Program-made: the position numbers and the translations under genes
DNA from: Bacteroidota bacterium
Lineage (GTDB): Bacteria; Bacteroidota; Ignavibacteria; Kapaibacteriales; UBA961
DNA length: 59,184 bases
Direction: 5' to 3'
Assembly (NCBI GenBank): GCA_018266765.1
Contig: JAFDZU010000016.1
Location: forward strand, 1 to 59,184
Shown: piece by piece, positions 26,512-35,502 of the stretch
Position numbering within the stretch: position 1 is the stretch's first letter
How the letters are laid out: every line of letters starts with the position of its first letter
Notes under the pieces: model-generated
Databases searched by the model: none
What the model saw: the letters and a program-made list of their open reading frames with translations, nothing else
What the model was told of the DNA's origin: nothing

Positions 26512-27294
26512 TTAAAAATGAGTTAAGACCACAATTCCCAGAGAATAGTCCCAACTTTCCCACGATGTTACGGGTGAATGACTCATAAGCGGTAATCCAA
26601 TCGTAACTTTAGGCGTGGCATACATTCCGCGACCAAGCTCTGCATCATACCCAATACCAAGTAATGGAGTTAGATAGAAAGTACGAATCCCTGCAAGCGA
26701 AGTTTGTCCGTATTGAATCGCTTGTGTAAATTCTATCGGAGTAAGAATAGTCTCAGTTTGCTCTACTGTATTTTTAAGTGCAAGTGTTCCGCGAACGCCC
26801 GCCAAGATATGAAAATGAGTAGGAGCAAATCGCCATTTAATACCACCTTGCATTTCAATTGTATGAAACTGAGCTTTCATCTGAAATTCACGAGAGAGGG
26901 CATATACCACACCGCCCAGTTTGAAAGGTTGCGACTCGGGAATTGAGCTAAAAGTCACCGAAGAAAATCTATATCCCGCTTCTCCCCAAACCGAAAGTGC
27001 ACCTGTTTCCCAGTATTCTCCTGCAAGTGCAAGAGAAAATCCAGTTTCTTTGCCTAATTTATAATCACCGCAACGATACTCCTCACCAAGAGTGTAAATA
27101 TCTGCTGAGTGAAAACCATAATTTACTTTTGCACCGCCACCCCAAAATAGTGTAGGTGAACCGCTCGGCAATCGAGAGGAATATTGCCAGTCGAACCCTT
27201 GAGCTCCTACATTTATAGCACAGAAAATTAGTACAATAAATGGCAATACAAAACATACAGCAGAATTTTTTGGACTAACTATTTGGTATATCAT
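26512..27294 (-). CDS. Outer-membrane beta-barrel paired with a T9SS protein
   Basis: Predicted barrel of 260 residues from the ATG at 27294, which overlaps the stop of the upstream T9SS gene by 4 bp (ATGA); a longer frame exists but ignores this coupling. The signal segment (residues ~8-29) ends ...NVGAQG. The rest shows alternating strands and ends in an aromatic residue (VVLTHF), as outer-membrane proteins do. Its sequence order (YGFHSADIY, EAGYRFSSV, GGIKWRF, LAGVRGTLAL, QTETI) parallels the barrel part of the protein at 65-2089. No OmpA domain is present. Probably assembled by BAM; role with its partner is inferred only. Confidence 0.75.
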   Translation of the reverse strand: MIYQIVSPKNSAVCFVLPFIVLIFCAINVGAQGFDWQYSSRLPSGSPTLFWGGGAKVNYGFHSADIYTLGEEYRCGDYKLGKETGFSLALAGEYWETGALSVWGEAGYRFSSVTFSSIPESQPFKLGGVVYALSREFQMKAQFHTIEMQGGIKWRFAPTHFHILAGVRGTLALKNTVEQTETILTPIEFTQAIQYGQTSLAGIRTFYLTPLLGIGYDAELGRGMYATPKVTIGLPLMSHSPVTSWESWDYSLGIVVLTHF

Positions 27295-29591
27295 CGAGCT
27301 ACCACAATGTTTTGCACAGCAGTAAATAATCCTGATTGCATTACACAATAATAAACTCCGGGCGAAAGTCCACCGACCGATATTGCCGCCTGATATGTGC
27401 CCGATTCGATTGTTCCATCGGCAATCGTGCCGACCTCAGTACCAAAAGAAGTGTACATTTTCACACTCGCAGTTGTGGTATAGGGCAATGAATATTCAAC
27501 CCATGCAATTTCATCCGATGGGTTAGGCGCGATAGAATGAAGTTGGAATGGAGTTCCGGCACCCAAAATTACTTGAAATGCTTTTCCGCAAAGTGAATCC
27601 AATACAAAAATTCCATTTTTGGGTTTCACTGGAAATACTTCACTACAACTTTGCGTTCCGGCTTTTGCTCCTACCACCAAGGACGAAGATGTCAATCTGC
27701 TGAGATACGTGTTAAATATTAAATAAGCAAGAGTGTCACGCTCGTAAAAATTTCTATCGGGTGCTGTAATCGTAAACTTTAATGTATTCCCATTGAGAAT
27801 TGGCGATTTGATTGTAGCTCCTTCGGAAGCCGTACCGAGAGAATTTAATCGAATAAATTCCAGTCCAAGAGTATCTTGAATAATAACCGACAACTCCATG
27901 TTACCTACCGAACTGATAGTCTTGCTTGTCAGTAGCGGAATAGAAATCTGCCTTCCGGCTCGTGAAGTAGTCCGTTCGGGAAATGATAGTGATACAACCG
28001 GCGGCTGGACAGATTTACCGCGAAGGTGAACACGAACAGTATCGCTTGGCTCATTTGATACACCCGAATTCGTTGCAATTAAAAGTTCAGCGGTAAAATT
28101 TCCGGTATCTGCCGGTGCTGTAAATGTAACATTTAAATTACGCTGTTGATTAGCAGGAATTTCGGCATCCGGAATTGAAGTCGTAAATACTCCAATTGGT
28201 CGAATTATTGCTGAATTTACCTTGAGCGGAGCATTACCACTATTTTTCATTTGCAAGGTAATTGTTTTGCTTAGTGAAGCGCATGATTTATCAATCGGTA
28301 AATACAATGAGTCAAAATCAATAGTTGAATTAGGTGCATTTAATAGTACAAGTGTCGGTTTGGCGGCACTCGCAATAATAGTCATTTTGTGCTGTTTTGC
28401 TGAATCGGGTGCCGTTACTATTCTACTACGAATATCACTCCCAAGCAGATAATTTACCGAAAAATTACCTGGTTCTTTGGGTTTAAAAACTATAATTGCA
28501 GTGTCAAGTTCGCCTGATTTATTTGCTGATTTTGGTCGTAAATCGTGGTCGTCTCTAAATTTTTTAAGGATATAAAAATATGCGGTATCGCCTGCTAAGT
28601 GTTGTGAAATCAAACCAAAAGGGATGTTTCCATTATTACGTATAACCAAACTGATGATGATAGAATCATCAACCCGTGCATTATTAGCAATAGAAACAAT
28701 ATTAGAAGTAACGATTTGAGCATTACCAGGAGTTGCAGAGGTTTGATTGTCAATATCAATAATTTGCTGAACACCAATCCCTCGTAACTTTACAGTAGCA
28801 GAATCAGTTTGATTGTCAATATTCGGTGAGTAAATTATACTATACTGTGCGCTGTCTAATCCTAATTCTAATGGTCTGAATTGTATTGGAAACGGTTTAC
28901 TGCTGAGTCCAACAAACGTAAATGAATCAATATTTGCCGGCGGAAAAAATTCCTTATTAAATCGAGTTACAAGTGGAGTAAAGTTCTGCTTGGTAACACT
29001 TACATTAAACTCAGTTGTGTTTTTCACGAGCCAATCACGTTGAACGGGCAACGGAACTCCTACATACACCGAATCAAAATCCAATATTTCACGCCGTGAA
29101 GCAAGAAAATCCTTGGTTTTTAAGACTGTAAGTAGAAAGTCATGTTTAGCTACCAGTGTTGTATCGCTTGGAAGAGAGAGAGCAAGTTTCAATAATGCTA
29201 CTCGATTACTAAGCGGATATTGTGAGGGTGAAATATCATTTTGAGGAATATACGATATGGTAAATGATTTTCTTTGTGAGGAATTCACTTGAAATGGAAA
29301 GCCCATCAAATATGAGTTAAATTCTGTGTATTCTAACGTAGCCGGATTAATTCTTAGAACAACAAAATGCGGTGCTTTGTTTTCGGCAATTTGTAGATTG
29401 GAAGTGCCACTATTATCAAGTGTTACCGAGCGAATAACAGGTGTGGTGTTTTTGTAGAAGACAATATCAAAATCAATCGTATCCGAACGATTTCCTGTCT
29501 CATTTGTGTAATAAATCTCACCTTTCGGCTGGGCAAGTGCCGCCGTTACAGCCGAAGCGAGAAGAATAAAGATGATAATTCCATGTTTCAT
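27291..29591 (-). CDS. T9SS-exported choice-of-anchor-D / cohesin-like protein
   Basis: Secreted protein of 766 residues. The signal peptide ends ...TAALAQP (~21). Several choice-of-anchor-D-type domains follow (VTLDNSGTSNLQI, ILDFDSVYVGVPL, TIDFDSLYLPID with MKNSGNAPLKVN). A cohesin-like domain lies near 540-660 (VVSLSFPERTTSRAGRQISIPLL, MELSVIIQDTLGLEFI). It ends in a T9SS type A tail (SIAPNPSDEIAWVEYSL). The order anchor-D, cohesin-like, sorting domain matches the C-terminal half of the giant protein at 2108-7855. It lies 47 bp after nuoN and is coupled to the barrel gene downstream. Confidence 0.85.
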   Translation of the reverse strand: MKHGIIIFILLASAVTAALAQPKGEIYYTNETGNRSDTIDFDIVFYKNTTPVIRSVTLDNSGTSNLQIAENKAPHFVVLRINPATLEYTEFNSYLMGFPFQVNSSQRKSFTISYIPQNDISPSQYPLSNRVALLKLALSLPSDTTLVAKHDFLLTVLKTKDFLASRREILDFDSVYVGVPLPVQRDWLVKNTTEFNVSVTKQNFTPLVTRFNKEFFPPANIDSFTFVGLSSKPFPIQFRPLELGLDSAQYSIIYSPNIDNQTDSATVKLRGIGVQQIIDIDNQTSATPGNAQIVTSNIVSIANNARVDDSIIISLVIRNNGNIPFGLISQHLAGDTAYFYILKKFRDDHDLRPKSANKSGELDTAIIVFKPKEPGNFSVNYLLGSDIRSRIVTAPDSAKQHKMTIIASAAKPTLVLLNAPNSTIDFDSLYLPIDKSCASLSKTITLQMKNSGNAPLKVNSAIIRPIGVFTTSIPDAEIPANQQRNLNVTFTAPADTGNFTAELLIATNSGVSNEPSDTVRVHLRGKSVQPPVVSLSFPERTTSRAGRQISIPLLTSKTISSVGNMELSVIIQDTLGLEFIRLNSLGTASEGATIKSPILNGNTLKFTITAPDRNFYERDTLAYLIFNTYLSRLTSSSLVVGAKAGTQSCSEVFPVKPKNGIFVLDSLCGKAFQVILGAGTPFQLHSIAPNPSDEIAWVEYSLPYTTTASVKMYTSFGTEVGTIADGTIESGTYQAAISVGGLSPGVYYCVMQSGLFTAVQNIVVAR

Positions 29592-29638
29592 GTCTTCTAA
29601 GTAATGGTGTTTCCTTTCGTTGTGGAGATGCGGAAAAT

Positions 29639-31081
29639 TTAATTTCCGAACAGCAATTTAATAACATCAAGCAAACCAGCCGGCATCAATCCAAGAAATA
29701 CAACTGCAACAGCTGAAACAGCAAGCGTAATACTTGCAATTCCCGGTAATTGTTGGGTTGATTCGCCCGACTCATTTGGTTCTGTGAAGTACATTTTTAC
29801 GATTAACCCGATATAAAAATAAACAGAAATAATCGAAGAAATAACTGCAATAATCGTTAGCCATGTATATCCTGACTCAATAGCCGCAGTAAAGAGATAA
29901 TATTTACCAAAAAAACCTGCAAACGGAGGAATACCGGCAAGAGACAACATAAAGATAGTCATAAGTGCCGCCAAAACAGGATGACGTTTGCTCAGTCCTG
30001 CATAATCTTCTATTTCAAGGTTTTTCTCTCCGCTTCGTTCGAGAATTGATACAATCACAAATGCGCCAAGTTGCATAAATAAATATGCAGAAAGATAATA
30101 GAGTATTCCACTTACTCCGCGGGCATGATGAGCAGATATTGCTACCAAACCCATCATCAAATACCCTGCATGCGCCACCGAAGAATAGGCAAGCATACGT
30201 TTGATATTGGTTTGGGTAAGTGCGCTAATATTACCGACAAGCATTGTTGCCGCAGAAATTATTGCGAGAATAATTTGAATTTTCATTTCAGTGTCAGCCG
30301 GAGATACGATAGCAACAATTGGCATAAATGCTGAAAATGCCGCTATCTTTCCTGCTGTACTCATAAATGCGGTTACCACCGTTGGCGCGCCTTGATAGAC
30401 ATCCGGTGCCCATTGATGGAAAGGAAATGCCGCCGCTTTAAAGCTGAGTCCGATAAGGAGAAGTCCTATTCCAATCATCATTAGTGACGGAAAACGGAGT
30501 TCATGTTGCGCCGCCATAAATATTTGATTATAATCAAAACTGCCGGTTGCACCATAGATGAGAGCCATTCCATACACAAGAAATCCGGTTGCAAATGCTC
30601 CAAGTAAAAAATATTTGAGGGATGCTTCCACAGAGCGAACCGAAGAGCGCATATACCCCGATAGAATATAAAAACAAACCGACATAATCTCTATACCAAT
30701 AAACAAAATAAGTAAACTATTGGCATGAGCCATTATCATCATTCCGCTGACTGCAAAGAGAATTAACGAGTGAAATTCATCGTGTTCCAAGTTCTCACGT
30801 TGCATATATGGACGAGCCGCTATCAACGTCAGCAATGCACCCATGCAAAACAGTATATCGAAAAACGCACCGAAACTACCGACTGTTATCATTCCGTTGA
30901 ATGCAGTTCCATTATGTTTGAGCGTCCAAGCCGCCAAAACGCCTGTGATTCCGAGTGTTAGCCAACTTAACGTAAACGTAATTTTAGAACTTTTCTTAAT
31001 AAGTGCATCCACTACCATCAGAATGGTTGCCATAATAGAAAGAAAGGTTATCGGCGCAGAAAGGAGGAAATCTTGTTCCAT
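29639..31081 (-). CDS. nuoN: NADH-quinone oxidoreductase subunit N
   Basis: Antiporter-like proton-translocating membrane subunit of complex I; 480 residues with about 14 hydrophobic helices. The key charged residues are present: Glu in GIEIMSVCFYILSGY (helix 5) and Lys in LSFKAAAFPFHQWAPDVYQGAPT (helix 7), followed by STAGKIAAF. The conserved NIKRMLAYSSVAHAGYLMMG and AGIPPFAGFFGKYYLF segments are intact. nuoM lies upstream on the same strand but is separated from it by two unrelated genes, which is unusual. Confidence 0.96.
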   Translation of the reverse strand: MEQDFLLSAPITFLSIMATILMVVDALIKKSSKITFTLSWLTLGITGVLAAWTLKHNGTAFNGMITVGSFGAFFDILFCMGALLTLIAARPYMQRENLEHDEFHSLILFAVSGMMIMAHANSLLILFIGIEIMSVCFYILSGYMRSSVRSVEASLKYFLLGAFATGFLVYGMALIYGATGSFDYNQIFMAAQHELRFPSLMMIGIGLLLIGLSFKAAAFPFHQWAPDVYQGAPTVVTAFMSTAGKIAAFSAFMPIVAIVSPADTEMKIQIILAIISAATMLVGNISALTQTNIKRMLAYSSVAHAGYLMMGLVAISAHHARGVSGILYYLSAYLFMQLGAFVIVSILERSGEKNLEIEDYAGLSKRHPVLAALMTIFMLSLAGIPPFAGFFGKYYLFTAAIESGYTWLTIIAVISSIISVYFYIGLIVKMYFTEPNESGESTQQLPGIASITLAVSAVAVVFLGLMPAGLLDVIKLLFGN

Positions 31082-31128
31082 GTAATATCCGTTAATAGTC
31101 TTTGATATTCGTAATAATTATCTGTTCA

Positions 31129-31392
31129 TTATTTTGCAACTGCAATCGGACGAAGCATAACCAATCCGACTGTGTATACTTCACCGCGAGTACCGTCAGT
31201 AGTTTGCCTGCGAATTTTTGCTTCCATAGTGTCGTTACTGACTGATTCTACAGCATAGGTTATACCTTCGGTCATTGTCATAGCAAATTCCACAATATCA
31301 CCCGTTTTTACCGATTTCCATTGGTCAGTTGTGTCATGTCCGTTCGGTTTCCAAACGTATTGCTTCGCAAAAAAATTCTTTATAAATCCCAT
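31129..31392 (-). CDS. Small protein of unknown function within the nuo block
   Basis: Protein of 87 residues, no signal peptide or membrane helix. It begins MGFIKNFFAKQYVWKP and reads as a small beta-rich domain (VEFAMTMTEGITYAVESV, MEAKIRRQTTDG, VYTVGLVMLRPIAV). I do not recognise a family. It lies 47 bp from nuoN and 46 bp from the glycosidase-like gene on the same strand. Regular spacing and an uninterrupted frame favour a real gene. Confidence 0.6.
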   Translation of the reverse strand: MGFIKNFFAKQYVWKPNGHDTTDQWKSVKTGDIVEFAMTMTEGITYAVESVSNDTMEAKIRRQTTDGTRGEVYTVGLVMLRPIAVAK

Positions 31393-31438
31393 ATTGAAAA
31401 CTCCGTCTTTATGTTCTGTTGAACGTTAATTTCTGAAA

Positions 31439-33295
31439 TTAATTCCTGCTCGTTATTGAATTACCACAAGCAACACTCCTCATGTATTGCATGCCGTCAT
31501 CTGTCGTAATTACCATAAAATAAACACCATACACATAATTTGATATTGGAATAAACGTGCTGTTTGTTTTGCAAACCACTTCTCCCATCACGTTATACAT
31601 CGTAATATTTTTAATTGGACGAGAAGCGTGCACTGTTACCGAAGTTTCATCTGAATTAATGGTAATTGATACGTCAGAATTACTCTTTTCTTTCTCTTCT
31701 ACTGCCGATGGTTGATTTATCAACTCACGGATTGCCTTCAACTTGAAATTTCTATCCGGCTTTGTGTAGTCATCCGTAATTCCCCAACAGCCATACCTGT
31801 TATATCCCGAAGTGATTGTAAAATAAAGAGCTAACCCGCCTCCAAGCTCTGACCAACCTCCTTTGTAATTGTATTGTATAACATCACCCATTTGCTTGGT
31901 TCTGTGAGCCAAAATTTGATTGCCGAGATTTGTAGTTCCACCACCCGAAGGAACTCCCGGGCCACCTTCATACGAGGTACAACCGCCTTTAAAACCCCAA
32001 TTTTTTGCTTTATTGATATGATTCAGCCGATATGTACTTGCCTTTGTATTTGTAATTTGGTCGGTAATATCTTCGTTCATACCTTGATTTATTACCAATG
32101 GATCGGCATTACCACTTTTTGTAGAACCAAAATATAACGCTGAACTTGTTGCATAAATATAGTCTTTTGGCTCACCGAATGTTTTCTTGATATAATTTAA
32201 GTGATTATCACTTCTGCCGTTATACGATGCTTGCCCCGAAAGAATCACTCTTATTTTATTATTAATTTCATCTTTACCGAATACCGTAGCAAACCAGTTT
32301 GATACTTCAACTGTTCTACGGGCATAGTTTTCGTCGAATGTAATTCCATTTGATACAGCTTGCGCTTGATTATACGGGCCGTGCGTTGCTTGAGTCGGAC
32401 TCCAAACTTCATTGCTGTTTTCAACATAAATATGAATCGAAGGGTCAAGTTTTTCTTTTAATAATTTTGCGAGATTCACCACATAATCAGAATCGCATGA
32501 AATATGAACGCAAATCCAAATATCTTTTTTGAGAATATTCGACAGTTCGATAATATATTCCCAGCACCAACCATCGCGTTTACCGTTTATTGTTGCTAAC
32601 GATTGCTGTGCCGCGTCTGCCGGAATTTTTCGTTTGTCCCACGTAGTTTTTGTCGGGAAACTCGGCTCTCCATTCCAAACATTCTGCACATTGTAATAGC
32701 GATAACAAGCAAAATCTGCTGATTTACAAAGAGTTATAAACTCATCGGTAAAAATTTTAGAAGTTCCGAGTTCGTATCCCGGACGCATCACTTTTAACTT
32801 CGTAATTCCCGAATTGAGCGTATCTTGCGGCGTTCTTTGGGTTTTTGTGAAATTCAAAAAAACAAGACCGTGATTCGCATTCGGATAGCCACCTACATTT
32901 ATATCAAAGTACGTTGTATTTGTGAGTGTGTCGTAAGATTTATTTGCAATAGATACACTTGTTCCCGACACATTTACTGTTGCAAATCCCGTAAAACTAC
33001 CTTTATACGTGCCGCTATAATCTATTCTATATTGTTCAGGGTCATCAATCGAGTTTATCCATTCCGGCACCGGTCTTCCGTCAAGAAGTACAAGGTCAAA
33101 ATCGCTTTTAGGCCAACCAAAACTATCAAATCCACTTGCTTTACTATACCTATTGGTATGATTGATGATATTAGTAAATGCGCCGTTATCATCAAGATTG
33201 ACACCCAATTGTACCGGCTTAATCTGGCTATAACTATTCTGCAAACCCAATAGGATAACTATGACAAGCGCAGATAATTTTGTAAAATTGAGCAT
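31439..33295 (-). CDS. Secreted glycoside-hydrolase-like protein with T9SS tail
   Basis: Secreted protein of 618 residues with a signal peptide ending ...NSYSQI (~24). The N-terminal region (ASGFDSFGWPKSDFDLVLLDG) and the motif IYVENSNEVWSPTQ resemble a group of large cellulose-binding/glycosidase-like proteins. The Asn-Glu pair in that motif and the Glu in TSYEGGPG are placed like the acid/base and nucleophile of clan GH-A enzymes; this is inference. The C-terminal ~90 residues (VTVHASRPIKNITMYNVMG) look like a T9SS sorting domain. It is inserted between nuoM and nuoN with 30-46 bp gaps. Substrate unknown. Confidence 0.7.
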   Translation of the reverse strand: MLNFTKLSALVIVILLGLQNSYSQIKPVQLGVNLDDNGAFTNIINHTNRYSKASGFDSFGWPKSDFDLVLLDGRPVPEWINSIDDPEQYRIDYSGTYKGSFTGFATVNVSGTSVSIANKSYDTLTNTTYFDINVGGYPNANHGLVFLNFTKTQRTPQDTLNSGITKLKVMRPGYELGTSKIFTDEFITLCKSADFACYRYYNVQNVWNGEPSFPTKTTWDKRKIPADAAQQSLATINGKRDGWCWEYIIELSNILKKDIWICVHISCDSDYVVNLAKLLKEKLDPSIHIYVENSNEVWSPTQATHGPYNQAQAVSNGITFDENYARRTVEVSNWFATVFGKDEINNKIRVILSGQASYNGRSDNHLNYIKKTFGEPKDYIYATSSALYFGSTKSGNADPLVINQGMNEDITDQITNTKASTYRLNHINKAKNWGFKGGCTSYEGGPGVPSGGGTTNLGNQILAHRTKQMGDVIQYNYKGGWSELGGGLALYFTITSGYNRYGCWGITDDYTKPDRNFKLKAIRELINQPSAVEEKEKSNSDVSITINSDETSVTVHASRPIKNITMYNVMGEVVCKTNSTFIPISNYVYGVYFMVITTDDGMQYMRSVACGNSITSRN

Positions 33296-33325
33296 ACGTT
33301 TTTACGAATATATCAACTATCCAAC

Positions 33326-34900
33326 TTACTTCTGGGCTTGGGCTTTCTTTTCAACAAGCGGATAGATTGTTTTTCCAAATTTCAATGTTTCTAACTTTCC
33401 TACCAATGCTTGTGTAGATTGTTCGGAAATAACCATGAATGTTTTCGGATAAACACCGAGCCAAATAATTAAAATAGTAATAGGAATTAACTGCCAATAT
33501 TCCGAAGCTGTTAAATCATGCAATCCATGATTTTTCGGATTGTCGTTTGTACCAAACATTACACGTTGGAACATCCACAGTAAATATACTGCTGCAAAAA
33601 TCACACCCGTAGCACTAATAATACTAAGCCAATGATTATTCAAAAACGGTGATGTAAATCCACCCAAAAGCGTAAGATATTCTCCCACAAAACCATTTAA
33701 TCCGGGTAAACCTACCGATGCCAACATTGCAATAGTAAAAAGAACCGCAAACTTCGGCATCACCTTTGTAATTCCTCCAAATTCAGATATTTCCCGCGTG
33801 TGACGTCGCTCATAAATAATTCCTACACAAAGGAATAACATACCTGTTGAAAGTCCGTGATTTACCATTTGAATTATTGCGCCTTGCAGTCCTTCGGGAG
33901 TCATTGAGCAGATTCCGAGTACAACAAATCCCAAGTGACTGACCGATGAATACGCTACTAATTTCTTTATATCTGTTTGTACCATCGCTACTAATGCGCC
34001 GTAGATAATCCCAACGACAGCGAGCCATGCAATCGGTGTCGCATATTCAAACATTGCCTGTGGAAACAGTTCTAAGTTAAATCGTATTAATCCATACGTT
34101 CCCATTTTGAGCAATACACCGGCAAGAATTACTGAGCCGGCTGTAGGAGCTTGAACGTGAGCATCCGGCAACCACGTATGAAATGGGAATAGTGGAACTT
34201 TAATACAGAATGAAAGCGCAAATGCAAGAAACAGCCATTTTTGAATTTCGAGTGGAATCGTGGGTGCAATTTCACGGAGTTTCATCAAATCTGCTGTGAA
34301 ATGTCCGCCCGGAAGTCCTTGTGCGTAAATTCCTAGCCAAACAATTGCCACAAGCATCAACAGCGAACCGACCAATGTATAAAGGAAGAACTTGACGGCG
34401 GCATAAATACGATCTTTTCCGCCCCAAATTCCGATAAGAAAATACATCGGAATTAAAATAAGTTCCCAAAAAACATAGAATAAGAATGTATCCATTGCTA
34501 CAAATACACCGAGCATTCCGAATTGCAACAACAGCATCCACGCATAATATTCTTTTTCGCGTTTTTGAATTGAACCAAATGAACAGAGAATTGCAATCGG
34601 CGTAATAAATGTTGTGAGGAGAACCATCAACAGCGACATTCCGTCCACTCCGACTCGGAAACCTGCGTCAAGCGTCGGAATCCACATTGCATTCATCGTA
34701 AATTGAAAGCTCGACTGCGTGTGATCGAATCCAAAATACAAGAACAGCGAAGCAAAAAACGAAAGAAGCGAAACTCCAAGCGCAGTATATTTTATACCCT
34801 TCGACTGGTCATTATTGATAAAAAGCACGGCAAGGAAGCCAAGCAATGGAAGGAAAAGAGTAACAAGTAACATTCCCATAAGTTTATCAGTTAAGTTCAA
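33326..34900 (-). CDS. nuoM: NADH-quinone oxidoreductase subunit M
   Basis: Antiporter-like proton-pumping subunit of complex I, 524 residues. Conserved features: Glu in FYVFWELILIPMYFLIGIWGG, Lys in LSFCIKVPLFPFHTWLPDAHVQAPTAGS, LAGVLLKMGTYGL, VQTDIKKLVAYSSVSHLGFV and the late-helix GLPGLNGFVGEYL. Length and helix count fit the family. DUF420 lies 29 bp upstream, with nuoL before that. The next gene downstream (30 bp) is a secreted glycosidase-like protein rather than nuoN. Confidence 0.97.
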   Translation of the reverse strand: MNLTDKLMGMLLVTLFLPLLGFLAVLFINNDQSKGIKYTALGVSLLSFFASLFLYFGFDHTQSSFQFTMNAMWIPTLDAGFRVGVDGMSLLMVLLTTFITPIAILCSFGSIQKREKEYYAWMLLLQFGMLGVFVAMDTFLFYVFWELILIPMYFLIGIWGGKDRIYAAVKFFLYTLVGSLLMLVAIVWLGIYAQGLPGGHFTADLMKLREIAPTIPLEIQKWLFLAFALSFCIKVPLFPFHTWLPDAHVQAPTAGSVILAGVLLKMGTYGLIRFNLELFPQAMFEYATPIAWLAVVGIIYGALVAMVQTDIKKLVAYSSVSHLGFVVLGICSMTPEGLQGAIIQMVNHGLSTGMLFLCVGIIYERRHTREISEFGGITKVMPKFAVLFTIAMLASVGLPGLNGFVGEYLTLLGGFTSPFLNNHWLSIISATGVIFAAVYLLWMFQRVMFGTNDNPKNHGLHDLTASEYWQLIPITILIIWLGVYPKTFMVISEQSTQALVGKLETLKFGKTIYPLVEKKAQAQK

Positions 34901-34929
34901 CCAAAATTCAATTTAAATTTTAACCGCAA

Positions 34930-35499
34930 TTAATGCGTATAATACGGCGATATCATCAAATAAACAACCACACCCGTTATCGTAACATAGAGCCATATCG
35001 GAAGAGTCCACCGAGCTATTTTTTTATGTTTAGCAAATTCGCCGCGCCATGAACGGCTAATCGTAAAAAGTGCAAGCGGAACAATAACTGCCGCAAGAAC
35101 TATATGTGTAATCAATATAAAAAAATACACTGCTTTTATCATTCCTTCACCACCAAAATGAGTGGAAGGTGCTTGCGAATGATACGTTATATACGACACC
35201 AAAAACAAGCATGAGAGAATAAAAGCCGAAAGCATAACCGTCTTGTGTTGCTTAAATTTTCTTTGTCTGATAAATATATAACCAATCGAAAGCAAACAAG
35301 CACATGTTCCGTTAATAAAGGCGTTCAACTTCGGAAGCATCGAAACATCAATTTTCCCTAATGAAAGAGTTTGCGGGAAATAAATTAGGAATGATACCAA
35401 TGCAACTACGACAATTGTCAGCGAATATATTACTACTGAAAGCGACTGTTCGCTTATTCCATGAATACCCGATTGCTTGTCAGCTTTTAATTCATCCAT
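34930..35499 (-). CDS. DUF420 domain-containing membrane protein
   Basis: Membrane protein of 189 residues with five or so helices, matching DUF420: LPKLNAFINGTCACLLSIGY, the basic stretch RQRKFKQHKTVMLSAFILS, SYITYHSQAPSTHFGG, and FILITHIVLAAVIVPLALFTI with HKKIARWTLPIWLYVTITGVVVYLM. DUF420 proteins are usually found beside cytochrome oxidase assembly genes. Here the gene starts 3 bp after the nuoL stop and sits between nuoL and nuoM, so it should be translated with complex I. The conserved His residues in helices could bind metal or heme; this is not established. Confidence 0.85.
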   Translation of the reverse strand: MDELKADKQSGIHGISEQSLSVVIYSLTIVVVALVSFLIYFPQTLSLGKIDVSMLPKLNAFINGTCACLLSIGYIFIRQRKFKQHKTVMLSAFILSCLFLVSYITYHSQAPSTHFGGEGMIKAVYFFILITHIVLAAVIVPLALFTISRSWRGEFAKHKKIARWTLPIWLYVTITGVVVYLMISPYYTH

Positions 35500-35502
35500 T
35501 CT

